A stretch of 64,000 bases of DNA from Limimaricola pyoseonensis. GTDB lineage: Bacteria > Pseudomonadota > Alphaproteobacteria > Rhodobacterales > Rhodobacteraceae. Both the position numbers and the translations under genes were made by a program. The stretch is taken from NCBI RefSeq assembly GCF_900102015.1, contig NZ_FNAT01000007.1, positions 1 to 64,000 of the forward strand, written 5' to 3'. Positions 17,854 to 28,756 of this stretch are shown in pieces; the stretch's first letter is position 1, and the number at the start of each line of letters is the position of its first letter. The notes beneath the pieces were generated by a model. It was given only the letters and a program-made list of their open reading frames with translations, was not told the origin of the DNA and did no database searches.

Positions 17854-19670
17854 CTCACGGTCCCTGTCCTGGCGGGGCCGCCATAGCGCCGCGACCCGCC
17901 GGAGTCGATGGGCCGCACCGCGCCGCGCGGGTCGAGGCTCAGCTCGAATCGCCACGCGCCGCCGGGAGCCGGCCCGACCAGGCGCAGGCCGGGCAGCCAG
18001 GGCGGCTCCGGCTGCGCGGCGTCGAACCAGCCCGCCGTGCCGGGCAGCGCGGCGAAGCGCCAGCCGCGGCGCGGCGGCGGGGCGGCCGGCCTGGCCCGCA
18101 GATGCGCGCGCAGCACCGCCCGCAGCTCGGGCTCGGCCACCGGCAGCCTGAGCCGCCCGGCGCGCAGCCGCTCGGCCAGCGGGTCGTCCATCTCCAGCCG
18201 GTGGCTGGCGACCGCGATCACGAAGCGGTCCTCGGGGCGCACCGGCCGGCCGGCATGGCGCAGCCCCGTCACGCGGCCCGCCCCGGCGGCGCGGCTGGCG
18301 TCGATGCGCCATTCGAGCCCGTCGAGCAGCTCGAAGCGATGCGGCGGCCGACCGCCGTCGAGCAGCGGCTGGTCCTGGCGGCCGGGCAGCAGGCGGCGGA
18401 ACACGCGGGCGGAGTCCTCAAGCCAGTCGTGGAGGACCGCCCCCGGCAACTCGACCAGCCGCAGCCGGTCGGGATGCGGGCAGAGCGCGAAGAGATGCCG
18501 CGACGTCAGGGTGCCGCCGGGCAGGTCGGCGAAGCCGGCGCTCGGCTCCGGGCGGAACGGGTGCACCGCCGACAGGAGCGGCAGGCCGGCTGCGGGGTGG
18601 CCGCCCAAGAGCGCCCGCGCCGCCGCGCGCATGGCATCGGCCATCAGCTGCAGCGCCGGCGCCGGCGCCACCAGCGGGAAGGCGCCGCCGATCGGGGCCG
18701 GGGCGCGGCTCACCGGCCGGGCCAGCGCGCGCCGGGTGCGGGCATGGGCGGGCAGGGCGGCGCGCGTCACCGCCCAGTCGCAACCCTGCTCCGCGGTGTC
18801 CGGCGCCTGCAGCCGGGCTTGCCCGGCCACGACCCGCCACCCCGCGCGGTCGTCTTGCGCCAGCTGCAGGTCGATCACGCCCAGATGGCTTCCGAGCGCG
18901 CCGGGCATGGCGGTGGGCGGCCCCGGCAGGGCGGGGGCGCCGGCGGTCGGGTGCAGCGCATGGGTGTGGCCGAGAAACAGGGCGTCGATCCCGGCCAGCG
19001 CCGCGAGGCTGCGGGCGCTGTCGAGCCCGCCATGGCACAGCATGACGACGAGATCGGCACCGTTTTCCCGCAGCCGCCCCAGCGCCGCGCGCGCGGCCGG
19101 GGCCTGCGGGCCGGCGATGCCGCGACCGGCCCCGCCCTGCGCCCCGCGCGGCGGCAGCAGGCCGATCACGCCGATTCGCAAGACGTGCATCGCGCCGCGA
19201 TCGTCGCGCAGATGGCGCTCCAGCATCAGCTCGCGCGGCAGGGCGGGGCCGGCGGGGTCGTCGAGATTGGCGCAGGTGACGGGATGGACGAGACCCGACA
19301 GCGCCGTCTCGAGCGCCGCGGCGCCGTGATCGAACTCGTGGTTGCCGAGCGTGCCGGCATCGAAGCCCATCGCGTTCATCGCCGCCACCACCGGGTGCGG
19401 CCCCGGCGCACCGGCCGCCAGCGCCCGGCTCGCCCGCTCCGCGGCCACGGTGCCGTGCAGGAAGTCGCCATTGTCGAACAGCAGGACGTTGGCGCCGCCC
19501 GCCCGGTGCGCCCGCACCAGCGGCGCCAGCCGCGCCAGCCCGCGTCCGGGCAGGGGCCGGTCCGCGATCTCGTCCCATGGCAGGATCTGGCCGTGCAGGT
19601 CCGTGGTGCAGAGCAGCCGCAGCCGCAGGCGCGCCGGCACGTCGCCCGCCGAGATCCCGGTTCCGTCCAT
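17829..19670 (-). CDS. 5'-nucleotidase / 2',3'-cyclic phosphodiesterase family protein without signal peptide
   Basis: A two-domain metallophosphatase of the UshA/CpdB type, 613 residues. The N-terminal metal site shows LLCTTDLHGQILPWDEI, FDNGDFLHG, LGNHEFDHGAAALE, VVMLCHGGLD and LFLGHTHALHP. The C-terminal nucleotide-binding domain has a SRAPAPIGGAFPLV-like start, GGTLTSRHLFALCPHP and VIAVASHRLEM. Family members are normally exported, yet neither possible start (19694 or 19670) gives a signal peptide, so this copy should be cytoplasmic unless it starts elsewhere. It overlaps the HAD phosphatase downstream, suggesting a shared nucleotide or phosphate salvage role. Confidence 0.88.
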   Translation of the reverse strand: MDGTGISAGDVPARLRLRLLCTTDLHGQILPWDEIADRPLPGRGLARLAPLVRAHRAGGANVLLFDNGDFLHGTVAAERASRALAAGAPGPHPVVAAMNAMGFDAGTLGNHEFDHGAAALETALSGLVHPVTCANLDDPAGPALPRELMLERHLRDDRGAMHVLRIGVIGLLPPRGAQGGAGRGIAGPQAPAARAALGRLRENGADLVVMLCHGGLDSARSLAALAGIDALFLGHTHALHPTAGAPALPGPPTAMPGALGSHLGVIDLQLAQDDRAGWRVVAGQARLQAPDTAEQGCDWAVTRAALPAHARTRRALARPVSRAPAPIGGAFPLVAPAPALQLMADAMRAAARALLGGHPAAGLPLLSAVHPFRPEPSAGFADLPGGTLTSRHLFALCPHPDRLRLVELPGAVLHDWLEDSARVFRRLLPGRQDQPLLDGGRPPHRFELLDGLEWRIDASRAAGAGRVTGLRHAGRPVRPEDRFVIAVASHRLEMDDPLAERLRAGRLRLPVAEPELRAVLRAHLRARPAAPPPRRGWRFAALPGTAGWFDAAQPEPPWLPGLRLVGPAPGGAWRFELSLDPRGAVRPIDSGGSRRYGGPARTGTVRCLNASKP

Positions 19671-19807
19671 CGCCCGCTCCCCCGTCCTTAGCATCGGTCA
19701 ATACAACCTTAAGTAGAGTCTTTCGGTATCGCCAAGCTTTACATTCCTTTTTCGCGCCGCATTCTGCTGCCCGCGCCGCAACGTCATCGCGGCGAAGGGG
19801 AGGTGGA

Positions 19808-20770
19808 ATGCGGCTGGCGGATCAGGTGACCTTCGGAGGCGGCGGGCTGGAGCGCTCGGCGGAACTGCGCGAGGACCGCGCGGCGCTGGACGCGTTGCTG
19901 GCGCGGCCCGAGGCGCGGATCCTGCCGGTCTGGCGCGGCCGGCCGCTCTGCGGCCCCACCGGGCTGTGGCTGCTGCCGCCGGCGCATCCGGCGCTGGCCA
20001 AGGCCGGCGGGGCGCGGCTGTTCCTCGGCCGGGATGCCTCCGGGGCGGGGCTCTGGGCGGTGGCGCTGCCGGACTGGGCCGAGGGGCTTGCCGGCAGCGG
20101 CGGCGAGGCGCTGGCCGAGGAGGTGGCGCATCCTGCGATCGGCGGTGCCGCGCGCTTCGTCGAGCTGCGCCGGCGGATGGCCGCGCTCGACCCGTTCGAG
20201 GCCGAGGTCGCCGCCACCGCGCGGGCGCTTCTGAACTGGCACGAGAGTCACCGCTTCTGCGCCCGCTGCGGCGCGGCGAGCGAGATCGCGCAGGCCGGCT
20301 GGCGGCGCGACTGCCCGGCCTGCGGCGCGCATCATTTCCCGCGCACCGACCCGGTGGTGATCATGCTGGTCACGCAGGGCGACCAGCTGCTGCTCGGCCG
20401 TTCGCCGCTCTGGCCCGAGCGGATGTTCTCGCTGCTGGCGGGCTTCGTCGAGCCCGGCGAGACGGTCGAGGCGGCGGTGCGGCGCGAGGTGCGCGAGGAG
20501 ACCGGGGTGCGCTGCGGCCCGGTGCGCTACCTCGCCAGCCAGCCCTGGCCCTTCCCGAACTCGCTGATGCTGGGCTGCCGGGCCGAGGTCGAGGGCGGCG
20601 CGCGGCCGGGCTTCGTGCTCGATCCGGTGGAGATCGAGGCCGCGCACTGGGTCTCGCGCGAGCGGCTGGCCCGCGTCTTCGCCGGCCTCGACGACGAGAT
20701 CCGCGCGCCACACCGCGGCGCCATCGCGGCCACCCTGATGTGGAACTGGCTTGCCGACCGGCTGGATTGA
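19808..20770 (+). CDS. nudC: NAD(+) diphosphatase / NAD-capped RNA hydrolase
   Basis: A Nudix enzyme that splits NADH to NMNH and AMP and can remove NAD caps from RNA. The 320 residues comprise an N-terminal domain, a zinc ribbon CARCG (Cys151, 154) and CPACG (Cys169, 172), and the Nudix box GFVEPGETVEAAVRREVREE (starting at 212). The NudC-specific SQPWPFPNSLM follows 15 residues after it. The ATG follows GGGGAGG by about five bases. It is divergent from the nucleotidase gene, across a 137-base gap that holds both promoters. Confidence 0.95.
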   Translation: MRLADQVTFGGGGLERSAELREDRAALDALLARPEARILPVWRGRPLCGPTGLWLLPPAHPALAKAGGARLFLGRDASGAGLWAVALPDWAEGLAGSGGEALAEEVAHPAIGGAARFVELRRRMAALDPFEAEVAATARALLNWHESHRFCARCGAASEIAQAGWRRDCPACGAHHFPRTDPVVIMLVTQGDQLLLGRSPLWPERMFSLLAGFVEPGETVEAAVRREVREETGVRCGPVRYLASQPWPFPNSLMLGCRAEVEGGARPGFVLDPVEIEAAHWVSRERLARVFAGLDDEIRAPHRGAIAATLMWNWLADRLD

Positions 20771-20830
20771 CGCGACACATTGGGCAACGGGCCGCGCGGG
20801 CGGCCCCACCGAGGCAGAGCGAGCAGCGAC

Positions 20831-21292
20831 ATGGAACTGACCACCCGCCAACCGGTCGCGGCGCCGCGCGACTTCGTCTTCGCGCAGGCCAGCGACTTCG
20901 ACGCCTTCGAACGCCTCGCCCTGCGGCGCGGCATCGCGGTCGACACCCGCGGCGCGGGCACCGCGCGGGGCTGGGGCGCGGAGGTGCCGATCATGGGCCG
21001 CACGCGCCGGATCGAGGCCGACCTGCAGCGCTACGACGCGCCCGAGGGCTACGAGGTGCTGGGCCGCGTCTCCGGGGTCGAGGTGCTGGTCCGGGTCGAG
21101 GTCTCCGCCGCGGCCGAGGGCGCCGCGCTGGGCCTGTCGGTCCGGCTCGGCGCGCAGGGCATGACCGGCAAGATGGCGCTGCAGCCGCTGGCGCTGATGC
21201 GCGGCAGCCTCGAGAGCCGCATGGCCGCGAAGCTCGAGGGCTACGCCCGCGAGATCGAGGCGCGCTGGGCGCGCAGCCGCGCCACCGCCTGA
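20831..21292 (+). CDS. SRPBCC (START-like) family protein
   Basis: A 153-residue single-domain protein. It opens MELTTRQPVAAPRDFVFAQ, typical of the SRPBCC ligand-binding fold. Alternating strands follow (RRIEADLQRYDAPEGYEV, VEVLVRVEVSAAAEGAALGL), and a long C-terminal helix LESRMAAKLEGYAREIEARW closes the cavity. Ligand and role are unknown. It lies 60 bases after nudC on the same strand with GAGGCAGAGCGAG upstream as a possible ribosome site. Similar proteins follow nudC in relatives as far as I recall, but a functional link is not shown. Confidence 0.8.
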   Translation: MELTTRQPVAAPRDFVFAQASDFDAFERLALRRGIAVDTRGAGTARGWGAEVPIMGRTRRIEADLQRYDAPEGYEVLGRVSGVEVLVRVEVSAAAEGAALGLSVRLGAQGMTGKMALQPLALMRGSLESRMAAKLEGYAREIEARWARSRATA

Positions 21293-21312
21293 GGCCGGCT
21301 CGGTGGGCCGGC

Positions 21313-22164
21313 TCAGTCGCGCCGCGCCGGCTCGTGCCGCCGCGGCGCCGCCGGGAACACGCCCATCAGCTTGATGTGGTCGGTGAAGTAGTCGAGCTCG
21401 TCGAAGGCGAGCTGGACGTTGCGGTCGTCGGGGTGGCCCTCGATCTCGGCGTAGAACTGCGTGGCATGGAAGCTGCCGCCGACCATGTAGCTCTCGAGCT
21501 TGGTCATGTTGACGCCGTTGGTCGCGAAGCCGCCCATCGCCTTGTAGAGCGCGGCCGGGATGTTTCGCACGCGAAACACGAAGCTGGTCATCATGCCGCC
21601 CTTGCCGCGCCGCTTGAGGTCGGGCTCGCGCGCCATGACCAGAAAGCGCGTGGTGTTGCGGTCATGGTCCTCGATGTGCCGCGCCAGCACGTCGAGCCCG
21701 TAGATCTCGGCCGCGATCTCGGAAGCCAGCGCCGCCTGCGCCGGGTCGCCCCGCTCGGCCACGATCTTGGCCGAGCCGGCGGTGTCGGCGCCGGTCACCG
21801 TGCCGATGCCGTGCTCGCGCAGGAAGTCGCGGCACTGGCCGAGCAGCACGGTGTGGCTCATCGCGGTCTCGACCTCCGCCAGCCGCGCGCCCTTGACCCC
21901 GAGCAGGTTGATATGCACCCGCACGAAGGCCTCGTCGACGATGTGCAGACCGCTTTCGGGCAGCAGGTGGTGCACGTCGGCCACCCGGCCATAGGTCGAG
22001 TTCTCGACCGCGATCATGCCCAGTTCGGCGTCGCCGCGGCGCACCGCCTCAATCGCGTCCTCGAAGGTGGTGCAGGGCAGGGGCTCCATCTTCGGTCGCG
22101 CCTCGGCGCAGGCCTGGTGCCCGTAGGCGCCGAGCTCCCCTTGGAATGCGATGCGTCCGGCCAT
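21313..22164 (-). CDS. pheA: Prephenate dehydratase
   Basis: Makes phenylpyruvate from prephenate in phenylalanine synthesis. The 283 residues are a stand-alone dehydratase without chorismate mutase. The catalytic domain starts RIAFQGELGAYGHQAC and contains MIAVENSTYGRVADVHHLL and the essential TRF in DRNTTRFLVMARE. The C-terminal ACT domain has TSFVFRVRNIPAALYKAMGG and NMTKLESYMVGGSFH. The ACT domain suggests feedback by phenylalanine. It is divergent from cycM. Confidence 0.95.
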   Translation of the reverse strand: MAGRIAFQGELGAYGHQACAEARPKMEPLPCTTFEDAIEAVRRGDAELGMIAVENSTYGRVADVHHLLPESGLHIVDEAFVRVHINLLGVKGARLAEVETAMSHTVLLGQCRDFLREHGIGTVTGADTAGSAKIVAERGDPAQAALASEIAAEIYGLDVLARHIEDHDRNTTRFLVMAREPDLKRRGKGGMMTSFVFRVRNIPAALYKAMGGFATNGVNMTKLESYMVGGSFHATQFYAEIEGHPDDRNVQLAFDELDYFTDHIKLMGVFPAAPRRHEPARRD

Positions 22165-22283
22165 GCGGTGCCCTCCCTCAACAGGCGTCCCTCAAAGGGC
22201 ATTTCGTCGCGGCTCTACACCTTGCGTCCCCGAGCGGGAAGCGGATACATACCCGCGAAACGCCGAACGGAATGGAACGCGAC

Positions 22284-22805
22284 ATGTTCGACACGATGAC
22301 CCTGACCAAGGTCGTTGGCGGCCTCTGCGGCACGCTGCTGGTCTTCCTGCTGGGTGGCTGGGCCGCCGACATCATCTATGGCGGAGGCCACGGCGGTCAT
22401 CATGGCGAGGTCGAGCAGGCCTATTCGATCCCGGTCGAGGATGCCGGCGGTGACGAGCCCGCCGAAGAGGCCGTACCGTTCGAGGAGGTCTTCGCCGCCG
22501 CCGACCCGGCCGCGGGCGAGGGCGTCTGGCGCAACTGCCGCTCCTGCCACGCGCTGGAAGAGGGCGTGAACGGCACCGGCCCCTCCCTCTACGGCGTGGT
22601 CGGCCGCGAGATCGGCGCCGAGGCGGGCTACAGCTACTCGGGCGCGCTCAAGGCCGTGGCCGAGGTCTGGACCCCCGAGAACCTGAACGGCTTCCTCGAG
22701 GCGCCGCGCGACTGGGCCCCGGGCACCAAGATGACCTATAACGGCCTGCGGGACGTCGAGGACCGCGCCAACCTGATCGCCTACCTGCAGACCATCGGCG
22801 GCTGA
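22284..22805 (+). CDS. cycM: Membrane-anchored cytochrome c (CycM / c552 type)
   Basis: A class I cytochrome c held in the inner membrane by an uncleaved N-terminal helix. In Paracoccus CycM carries electrons from the bc1 complex to the aa3 oxidase. The 173 residues start MFDTMTLTKVVGGLCGTLLV, almost the CycM signature. The helix is followed by a His/Gly-rich and then acidic linker, the heme site CRSCH (Cys85, Cys88, His89), and the axial Met in GTKMTYNGL. The C-terminus is ANLIAYLQTIGG. An ATG 12 bases earlier is possible, but the family normally begins MFDTMT. A strong terminator follows. Confidence 0.92.
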   Translation: MFDTMTLTKVVGGLCGTLLVFLLGGWAADIIYGGGHGGHHGEVEQAYSIPVEDAGGDEPAEEAVPFEEVFAAADPAAGEGVWRNCRSCHALEEGVNGTGPSLYGVVGREIGAEAGYSYSGALKAVAEVWTPENLNGFLEAPRDWAPGTKMTYNGLRDVEDRANLIAYLQTIGG

Positions 22806-22833
22806 TCCGCCGGTTCTGCGCCGGATTTCGCAA

Positions 22834-22860
22834 AAGGGCCGCCCGCCGAGGGCGGCCCTT
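22834..22860 (+). terminator. Rho-independent terminator after cycM
   Basis: The 11-base arms AAGGGCCGCCC (22834-22844) and GGGCGGCCCTT (22850-22860) are perfect complements with a 5-base loop. The hairpin lies 28 bases after the stop. Confidence 0.8.
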
Positions 22861-22972
22861 CGCATGTCGGGGTGGCCGGAACCCGCGCAGCGCTCACGCA
22901 TTCTCGCCTTGAACGTCAGGCCGTTGGGCCGCTAGCCTCGCCGTCAGGCCCGTTCGCCCCAAGGAGCGCAAG

Positions 22973-24904
22973 ATGTCCGCCAGACGCCACCCTGCCGCCG
23001 CCGCCACGATCGACGCCCCGCTGCGCGGGCCCAGTCTCTGGTTGACCGGATCGGCGCTGGCGCTGGGCGCGCTCCTCGTCGCCGCGCCGCTCGCGGCGCA
23101 GGAGGCGGCGGGCGACGCGGAGGTGATCGTCAGCCACGGCTACACCAATTTCGGCGATCTGAAATACGGCCCCGACTTCGAACATCTCGACTACGTCAAC
23201 CCCGACGCGCCCAAGGGCGGCGAGATCAGCCAGTGGTCGCAGGGCACCTTCGACAGCTTCAACTCCTACTCGCGGCAAGGCGTGGCCGCGGCGCTGAACT
23301 CGCTGCCGCACGAGCGGCTGATGACCGGTACCGCCGACGATCCCTACGGGCTCTACTGCTACCTCTGCACCACCATCGAGTACCCGGCGAGCCGCGACTG
23401 GGTGATCTTCAACCTGCGCGACGACGTGACCTTCGCCGACGGCACGCCGATGACCGCCGAGGACATCAAGTTCACCAACCAGCTCTTCCTCGAGCAGGGC
23501 ATCGCCGAGTACCGCGCCGTGGTCGAGGGCTTCCTCGAGACGGTCGAGGTGCTCGACACGCACCGCATCAAGTTCACCTTCACCGAGGAGGCGCCGCGCC
23601 GCGACGTGATCGGCTTCGCCGGCAACACCCCCGCCTTTTCTAAGGCGTGGTTCGAAGAGACCGGCGCGCGGATCGACGAGAGCACGCAGGAACCCTTCAT
23701 GGGCACCGGCCCCTACGAGCTGAAGGAATTCGACATCAACCGGCGCATCGTCTACGGCCGCAACGAGAATTTCTGGGGCGCGGACGTGCCGCTCAATGTC
23801 GGGCGCAACAACTTCGACACCATCCGGGTCGAGTATTTCGCCGACAGCGCCGCCGCCTTCGAGGGGTTCAAGTCGGGCGAGTACACCTTCCGGGTCGAGA
23901 ACTCGTCGAAGGACTGGGCCACCGGCTACGACTTCCCGGCGGTGCAGAAGGGCTGGGTCAAGACCGAGGAGATCCCCGACGGCACCATCGCCGGCGCGCA
24001 GGCCTTCGTGTTCAACCTCGACGACCCGACCTGGCAGGACCCGCGCGTCCGCGAGGCGATCGGCATGATGTTCAACTTCGAATGGTCGAACGAGTCGCTG
24101 TTCTACGGGCTTTACGAGCGGGTCGAGAGCTTCTGGGAGAACTCCGACCTCGAGGCCACCGGCACGCCGTCCGAGGGCGAGCTGGCGATCCTCGGGCCGC
24201 TGGTCGAGGAAGGCCTGCTCGACGAGAGCATCCTCACCGAGGAGGTGCGCGGCGCGCCGGTGCTCTCGGCCGCGGCCAACACCCCCGACCGCGCCACCTA
24301 TCGCCGCGCCGGGCGGCTTCTGGAGGAGGCCGGCTGGACCATCGGTGACGGCGGCGTGCGGACCAAGGACGGCGAGGTGCTCGACCTCGTCTTCCTGCAG
24401 TTCAGCCCGCAATTCGACCGCATCGTGAACCCGATCATCGAGAACCTGTCGCGGCTCGGCGTGCAGGCCAAGCTGGAGCGGGTCGACAGCGCGCAATATG
24501 TCGAGCGCCGCCGCTCGGGCGATTTCGACCTCGTGAACCACACCTTCGGCATGGGTTTCGAGCCCGGCGTGGGGCTCGAGCAGTGGTACGCCTCCAAGAC
24601 CGCCGACGACAGCTCGCGCAACCTGATGCGGCTGCGCAACCCGGCGGTGGACCGGCTGGTCAAGACGGTGATCGACGCCGAGACGCTGGACGAGCTGACC
24701 ACCTCGGTGCATGCGCTCGACCGGGTGCTCAGGGCCGAGATCATCTGGGTGCCGCAATGGTACAAGGACGTGCACACGGTGGCCTATTACGACATGTATC
24801 GTCATCCCGACCCGATGCCGCCCTTCGCCCTGGGCGAGCTGGATTTCTGGTGGTACGACGCCGAGGCCGCGGACGGGCTCCGCGCCGCCGGCGCGCTGCG
24901 CTGA
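22973..24904 (+). CDS. yejA: ABC transporter substrate-binding protein, YejA type
   Basis: A periplasmic peptide-binding protein (family 5 solute-binding) for the YejABEF importer, which in enterobacteria takes up peptides and microcin C. The 643 residues begin with a long basic-hydrophobic signal region that ends near PLAAQEA. The mature protein has SHGYTNFGDLKYGPDFEHLDY, NPDAPKGG and FDSFNSYSRQG, all typical of YejA, plus FTFTEEAPRRDVIGF and a C-terminal EIIWVPQWYKDVHTVAYYD. AAGGAG precedes the ATG by six bases. It is the first gene of yejA-yejB-yejE-yejF, with tight spacing. Confidence 0.94.
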   Translation: MSARRHPAAAATIDAPLRGPSLWLTGSALALGALLVAAPLAAQEAAGDAEVIVSHGYTNFGDLKYGPDFEHLDYVNPDAPKGGEISQWSQGTFDSFNSYSRQGVAAALNSLPHERLMTGTADDPYGLYCYLCTTIEYPASRDWVIFNLRDDVTFADGTPMTAEDIKFTNQLFLEQGIAEYRAVVEGFLETVEVLDTHRIKFTFTEEAPRRDVIGFAGNTPAFSKAWFEETGARIDESTQEPFMGTGPYELKEFDINRRIVYGRNENFWGADVPLNVGRNNFDTIRVEYFADSAAAFEGFKSGEYTFRVENSSKDWATGYDFPAVQKGWVKTEEIPDGTIAGAQAFVFNLDDPTWQDPRVREAIGMMFNFEWSNESLFYGLYERVESFWENSDLEATGTPSEGELAILGPLVEEGLLDESILTEEVRGAPVLSAAANTPDRATYRRAGRLLEEAGWTIGDGGVRTKDGEVLDLVFLQFSPQFDRIVNPIIENLSRLGVQAKLERVDSAQYVERRRSGDFDLVNHTFGMGFEPGVGLEQWYASKTADDSSRNLMRLRNPAVDRLVKTVIDAETLDELTTSVHALDRVLRAEIIWVPQWYKDVHTVAYYDMYRHPDPMPPFALGELDFWWYDAEAADGLRAAGALR

Positions 24905-24919
24905 GGATCGCGCGACCGC

Positions 24920-25993
24920 ATGGGAGCCTACATCCTCAGACGACTGCTGCTCGTGATCCCGACGCTGCTCGGGATCATGATCATCAACTTCGCGCTGGTG
25001 CAGTTCGTGCCGGGCGGGCCGATCGAGCAGATCATCGCCCAGATCGAGGGCGGCGGCGACGTGTTCGAGAGCATCGCCGGCGGCGGCGGCGAGATCTCGG
25101 GCGGCTCCGACAGCGAGTATGTCGGCGCCCGCGGCCTGCCGCCGGAGTTCATCGCCGAGCTCGAGCGCGAGTTCGGCTTCGACAAGCCGCCGCTCGAGCG
25201 CTTCCTCAACATGATGTGGAACTACATCCGCTTCGATTTCGGCGAGAGCTACTTCCGCTCGATCTCGGTGATCGACCTCGTGCTGGAAAAGATGCCGGTC
25301 TCGATCACGCTGGGCCTGTGGTCGACGCTGCTGGCCTACCTGATCTCGATCCCGCTCGGGATCCGCAAGGCGGTGCGCGACGGCTCCTCCTTCGACACCT
25401 GGACCTCGGGCGCGATCATCGTGGGCTACGCCATCCCGGGCTTCCTCTTCGCGATCCTCCTGATCGTGCTCTTCGCCGGCGGCTCATATTTCCGGATCTT
25501 CCCGCTCAGGGGCCTGACCTCCGACAACTGGGAGAGCCTGTCGCTGATCGGCAAGGTGCTCGACTATTTCTGGCACATCGCGCTGCCGGTGCTGGCCTCG
25601 ACCATCTCGGCCTTCGCGACGCTGACGCTGCTGACCAAGAACTCCTTCCTCGACGAGATCAAGAAGCAGTACGTGATGACCGCCCGCGCCAAGGGGCTGG
25701 GCGAACGGCAGGTCCTCTACGGCCACGTCTTCCGCAACGCCATGCTGATCGTGATCTCGGGCTTTCCGGCGCTGTTCATCGGCGTGTTCTTCGGCGGCAG
25801 CCTGATCATCGAGACGCTGTTCTCGCTCGACGGTCTGGGGCGGCTGGGCTTCGAGGCGGCGGTGGCGCGCGACTACCCGGTGGTGTTCGGCACGCTCTTC
25901 GCCTTCTCGCTTCTGGGCCTGATCGTCGGCATCGTGACCGATCTCACCTACGTGCTGATCGACCCGCGCATCGACTTCGAACGGAGGGGCTGA
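24920..25993 (+). CDS. yejB: ABC peptide importer permease YejB
   Basis: A membrane permease of 357 residues, about six helices. It begins [20 protein letters not shown], the usual start of DppB/OppB-type permeases, followed by [11 protein letters not shown] and a periplasmic insert. The EAA loop region is [20 protein letters not shown], and the protein ends [15 protein letters not shown]. It lies 15 bases after yejA, and its TGA is immediately followed by the yejE ATG. Confidence 0.95.
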   Translation: MGAYILRRLLLVIPTLLGIMIINFALVQFVPGGPIEQIIAQIEGGGDVFESIAGGGGEISGGSDSEYVGARGLPPEFIAELEREFGFDKPPLERFLNMMWNYIRFDFGESYFRSISVIDLVLEKMPVSITLGLWSTLLAYLISIPLGIRKAVRDGSSFDTWTSGAIIVGYAIPGFLFAILLIVLFAGGSYFRIFPLRGLTSDNWESLSLIGKVLDYFWHIALPVLASTISAFATLTLLTKNSFLDEIKKQYVMTARAKGLGERQVLYGHVFRNAMLIVISGFPALFIGVFFGGSLIIETLFSLDGLGRLGFEAAVARDYPVVFGTLFAFSLLGLIVGIVTDLTYVLIDPRIDFERRG

Positions 25994-27117
25994 ATGGCGC
26001 TGTCGCCGCTCAACGCGCGCCGCTGGCGCAACTTCAAGCGCAACCGCCGGGCGCTATGGTCGCTGGTGATCTTCTCGATCCTGTTCGGGCTGAGCCTGTT
26101 CGCCGAGCTTCTCGCCAATGACCGGCCGCTTCTGGTGAGCTACCGCGGCGAGTGGCGCAGCCCGATCGTCAGCTTCTATTCCGAGCAGGATTTCGGCGGC
26201 GACTTCCCGACCGAGGCCGCCTATTCCGACCCGGAGGTCGAGTGCCTGATCGTCACCGGGGGCCTCGGCGACTGCTTCGTGCAGCCCGAGGCGCTGATCG
26301 CGGCGGTGGAGGCGGGGGGCGAGCTGCCTGCGCTCGAAGAGAGCGACCCGGCCGATTTCGCGCCCGGCTGGGTGATCTGGCCGCCGATCCCCTATGCCTA
26401 CGACACCATCGTCGACGTTCCGGGCGTCGCGCCGGCGCCGCCCAGCGAGACCAACTGGCTCGGCACCGACGACACCAAGCGCGACGTGGTGGCGCGCGTG
26501 ATCTACGGCTTCCGCCTGTCGATCTTCTTCGCGATCATCGTCACGCTGGCCTCCTCGCTGATCGGTATCGTGGCGGGCGCGGTGCAGGGCTATTTCGGCG
26601 GCTGGACCGACCTGATCTTCCAGCGGATCATCGAGATCTGGACCGGCACGCCCTCGCTCTACGTGATCATCATCGTCTTCGCGATACTGGGGCGAAGTTT
26701 CTGGCTGCTTGTAGGATTGACAGTGCTGTTCGGCTGGCCGGCGCTGGTGGGCGTGGTCCGGGCCGAGTTCCTGCGCGCCCGCAACTTCGAATACATCCGC
26801 GCCGCCCGCGCGCTCGGCGTCACCGACACCACCATCATGTTCCGCCACATGCTGCCCAACGCCATGGTCGCCACCGTCACCATGCTGCCCTTCCTCGTCA
26901 CCGGCGCGATCGGCACGCTGGCCTCGCTCGACTTCCTGGGCTTCGGCCTGCCGTCCTCGGCGCCGTCGCTGGGGGAACTGACGCTGCAGGCCAAGCAGAA
27001 CCTGCAGGCGCCGTGGCTCGGCTTCACCGCCTTCTTCACCTTTGCGATCATGCTGTCGCTTCTGGTGTTCATCTTCGAAGGGGTGCGCGACGCCTTCGAC
27101 CCGAGAAAGACCTTCCA

Positions 27118-27121
<4 letters not shown>
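25994..27121 (+). CDS. yejE: ABC peptide importer permease YejE
   Basis: The second permease of the complex, 375 residues. It has the charged N-terminus NARRWRNFKRNRRALWSLVI, one helix, and a long periplasmic domain with NDRPLLVSYRGEW and the typical GTDDTKRDVVARVIYG. The core helices contain the EAA loop EYIRAARALGVTDTTIMFRH. The start is directly adjacent to the yejB stop. The end overlaps yejF as ATGA, so permease and ATPase synthesis are coupled. Confidence 0.95.
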
Positions 27122-28704
<1,583 letters not shown>

Positions 28705-28756
28705 GACCGGCCGCGCCCCCGTATGGGGGCGGGCCAAGCGCATCCGGAGAGCGGGC

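Noticed and set aside
28715-28730. Hairpin after yejF as a terminator
   Set aside because: Only a six-base G/C stem with no T-run; too weak to call.
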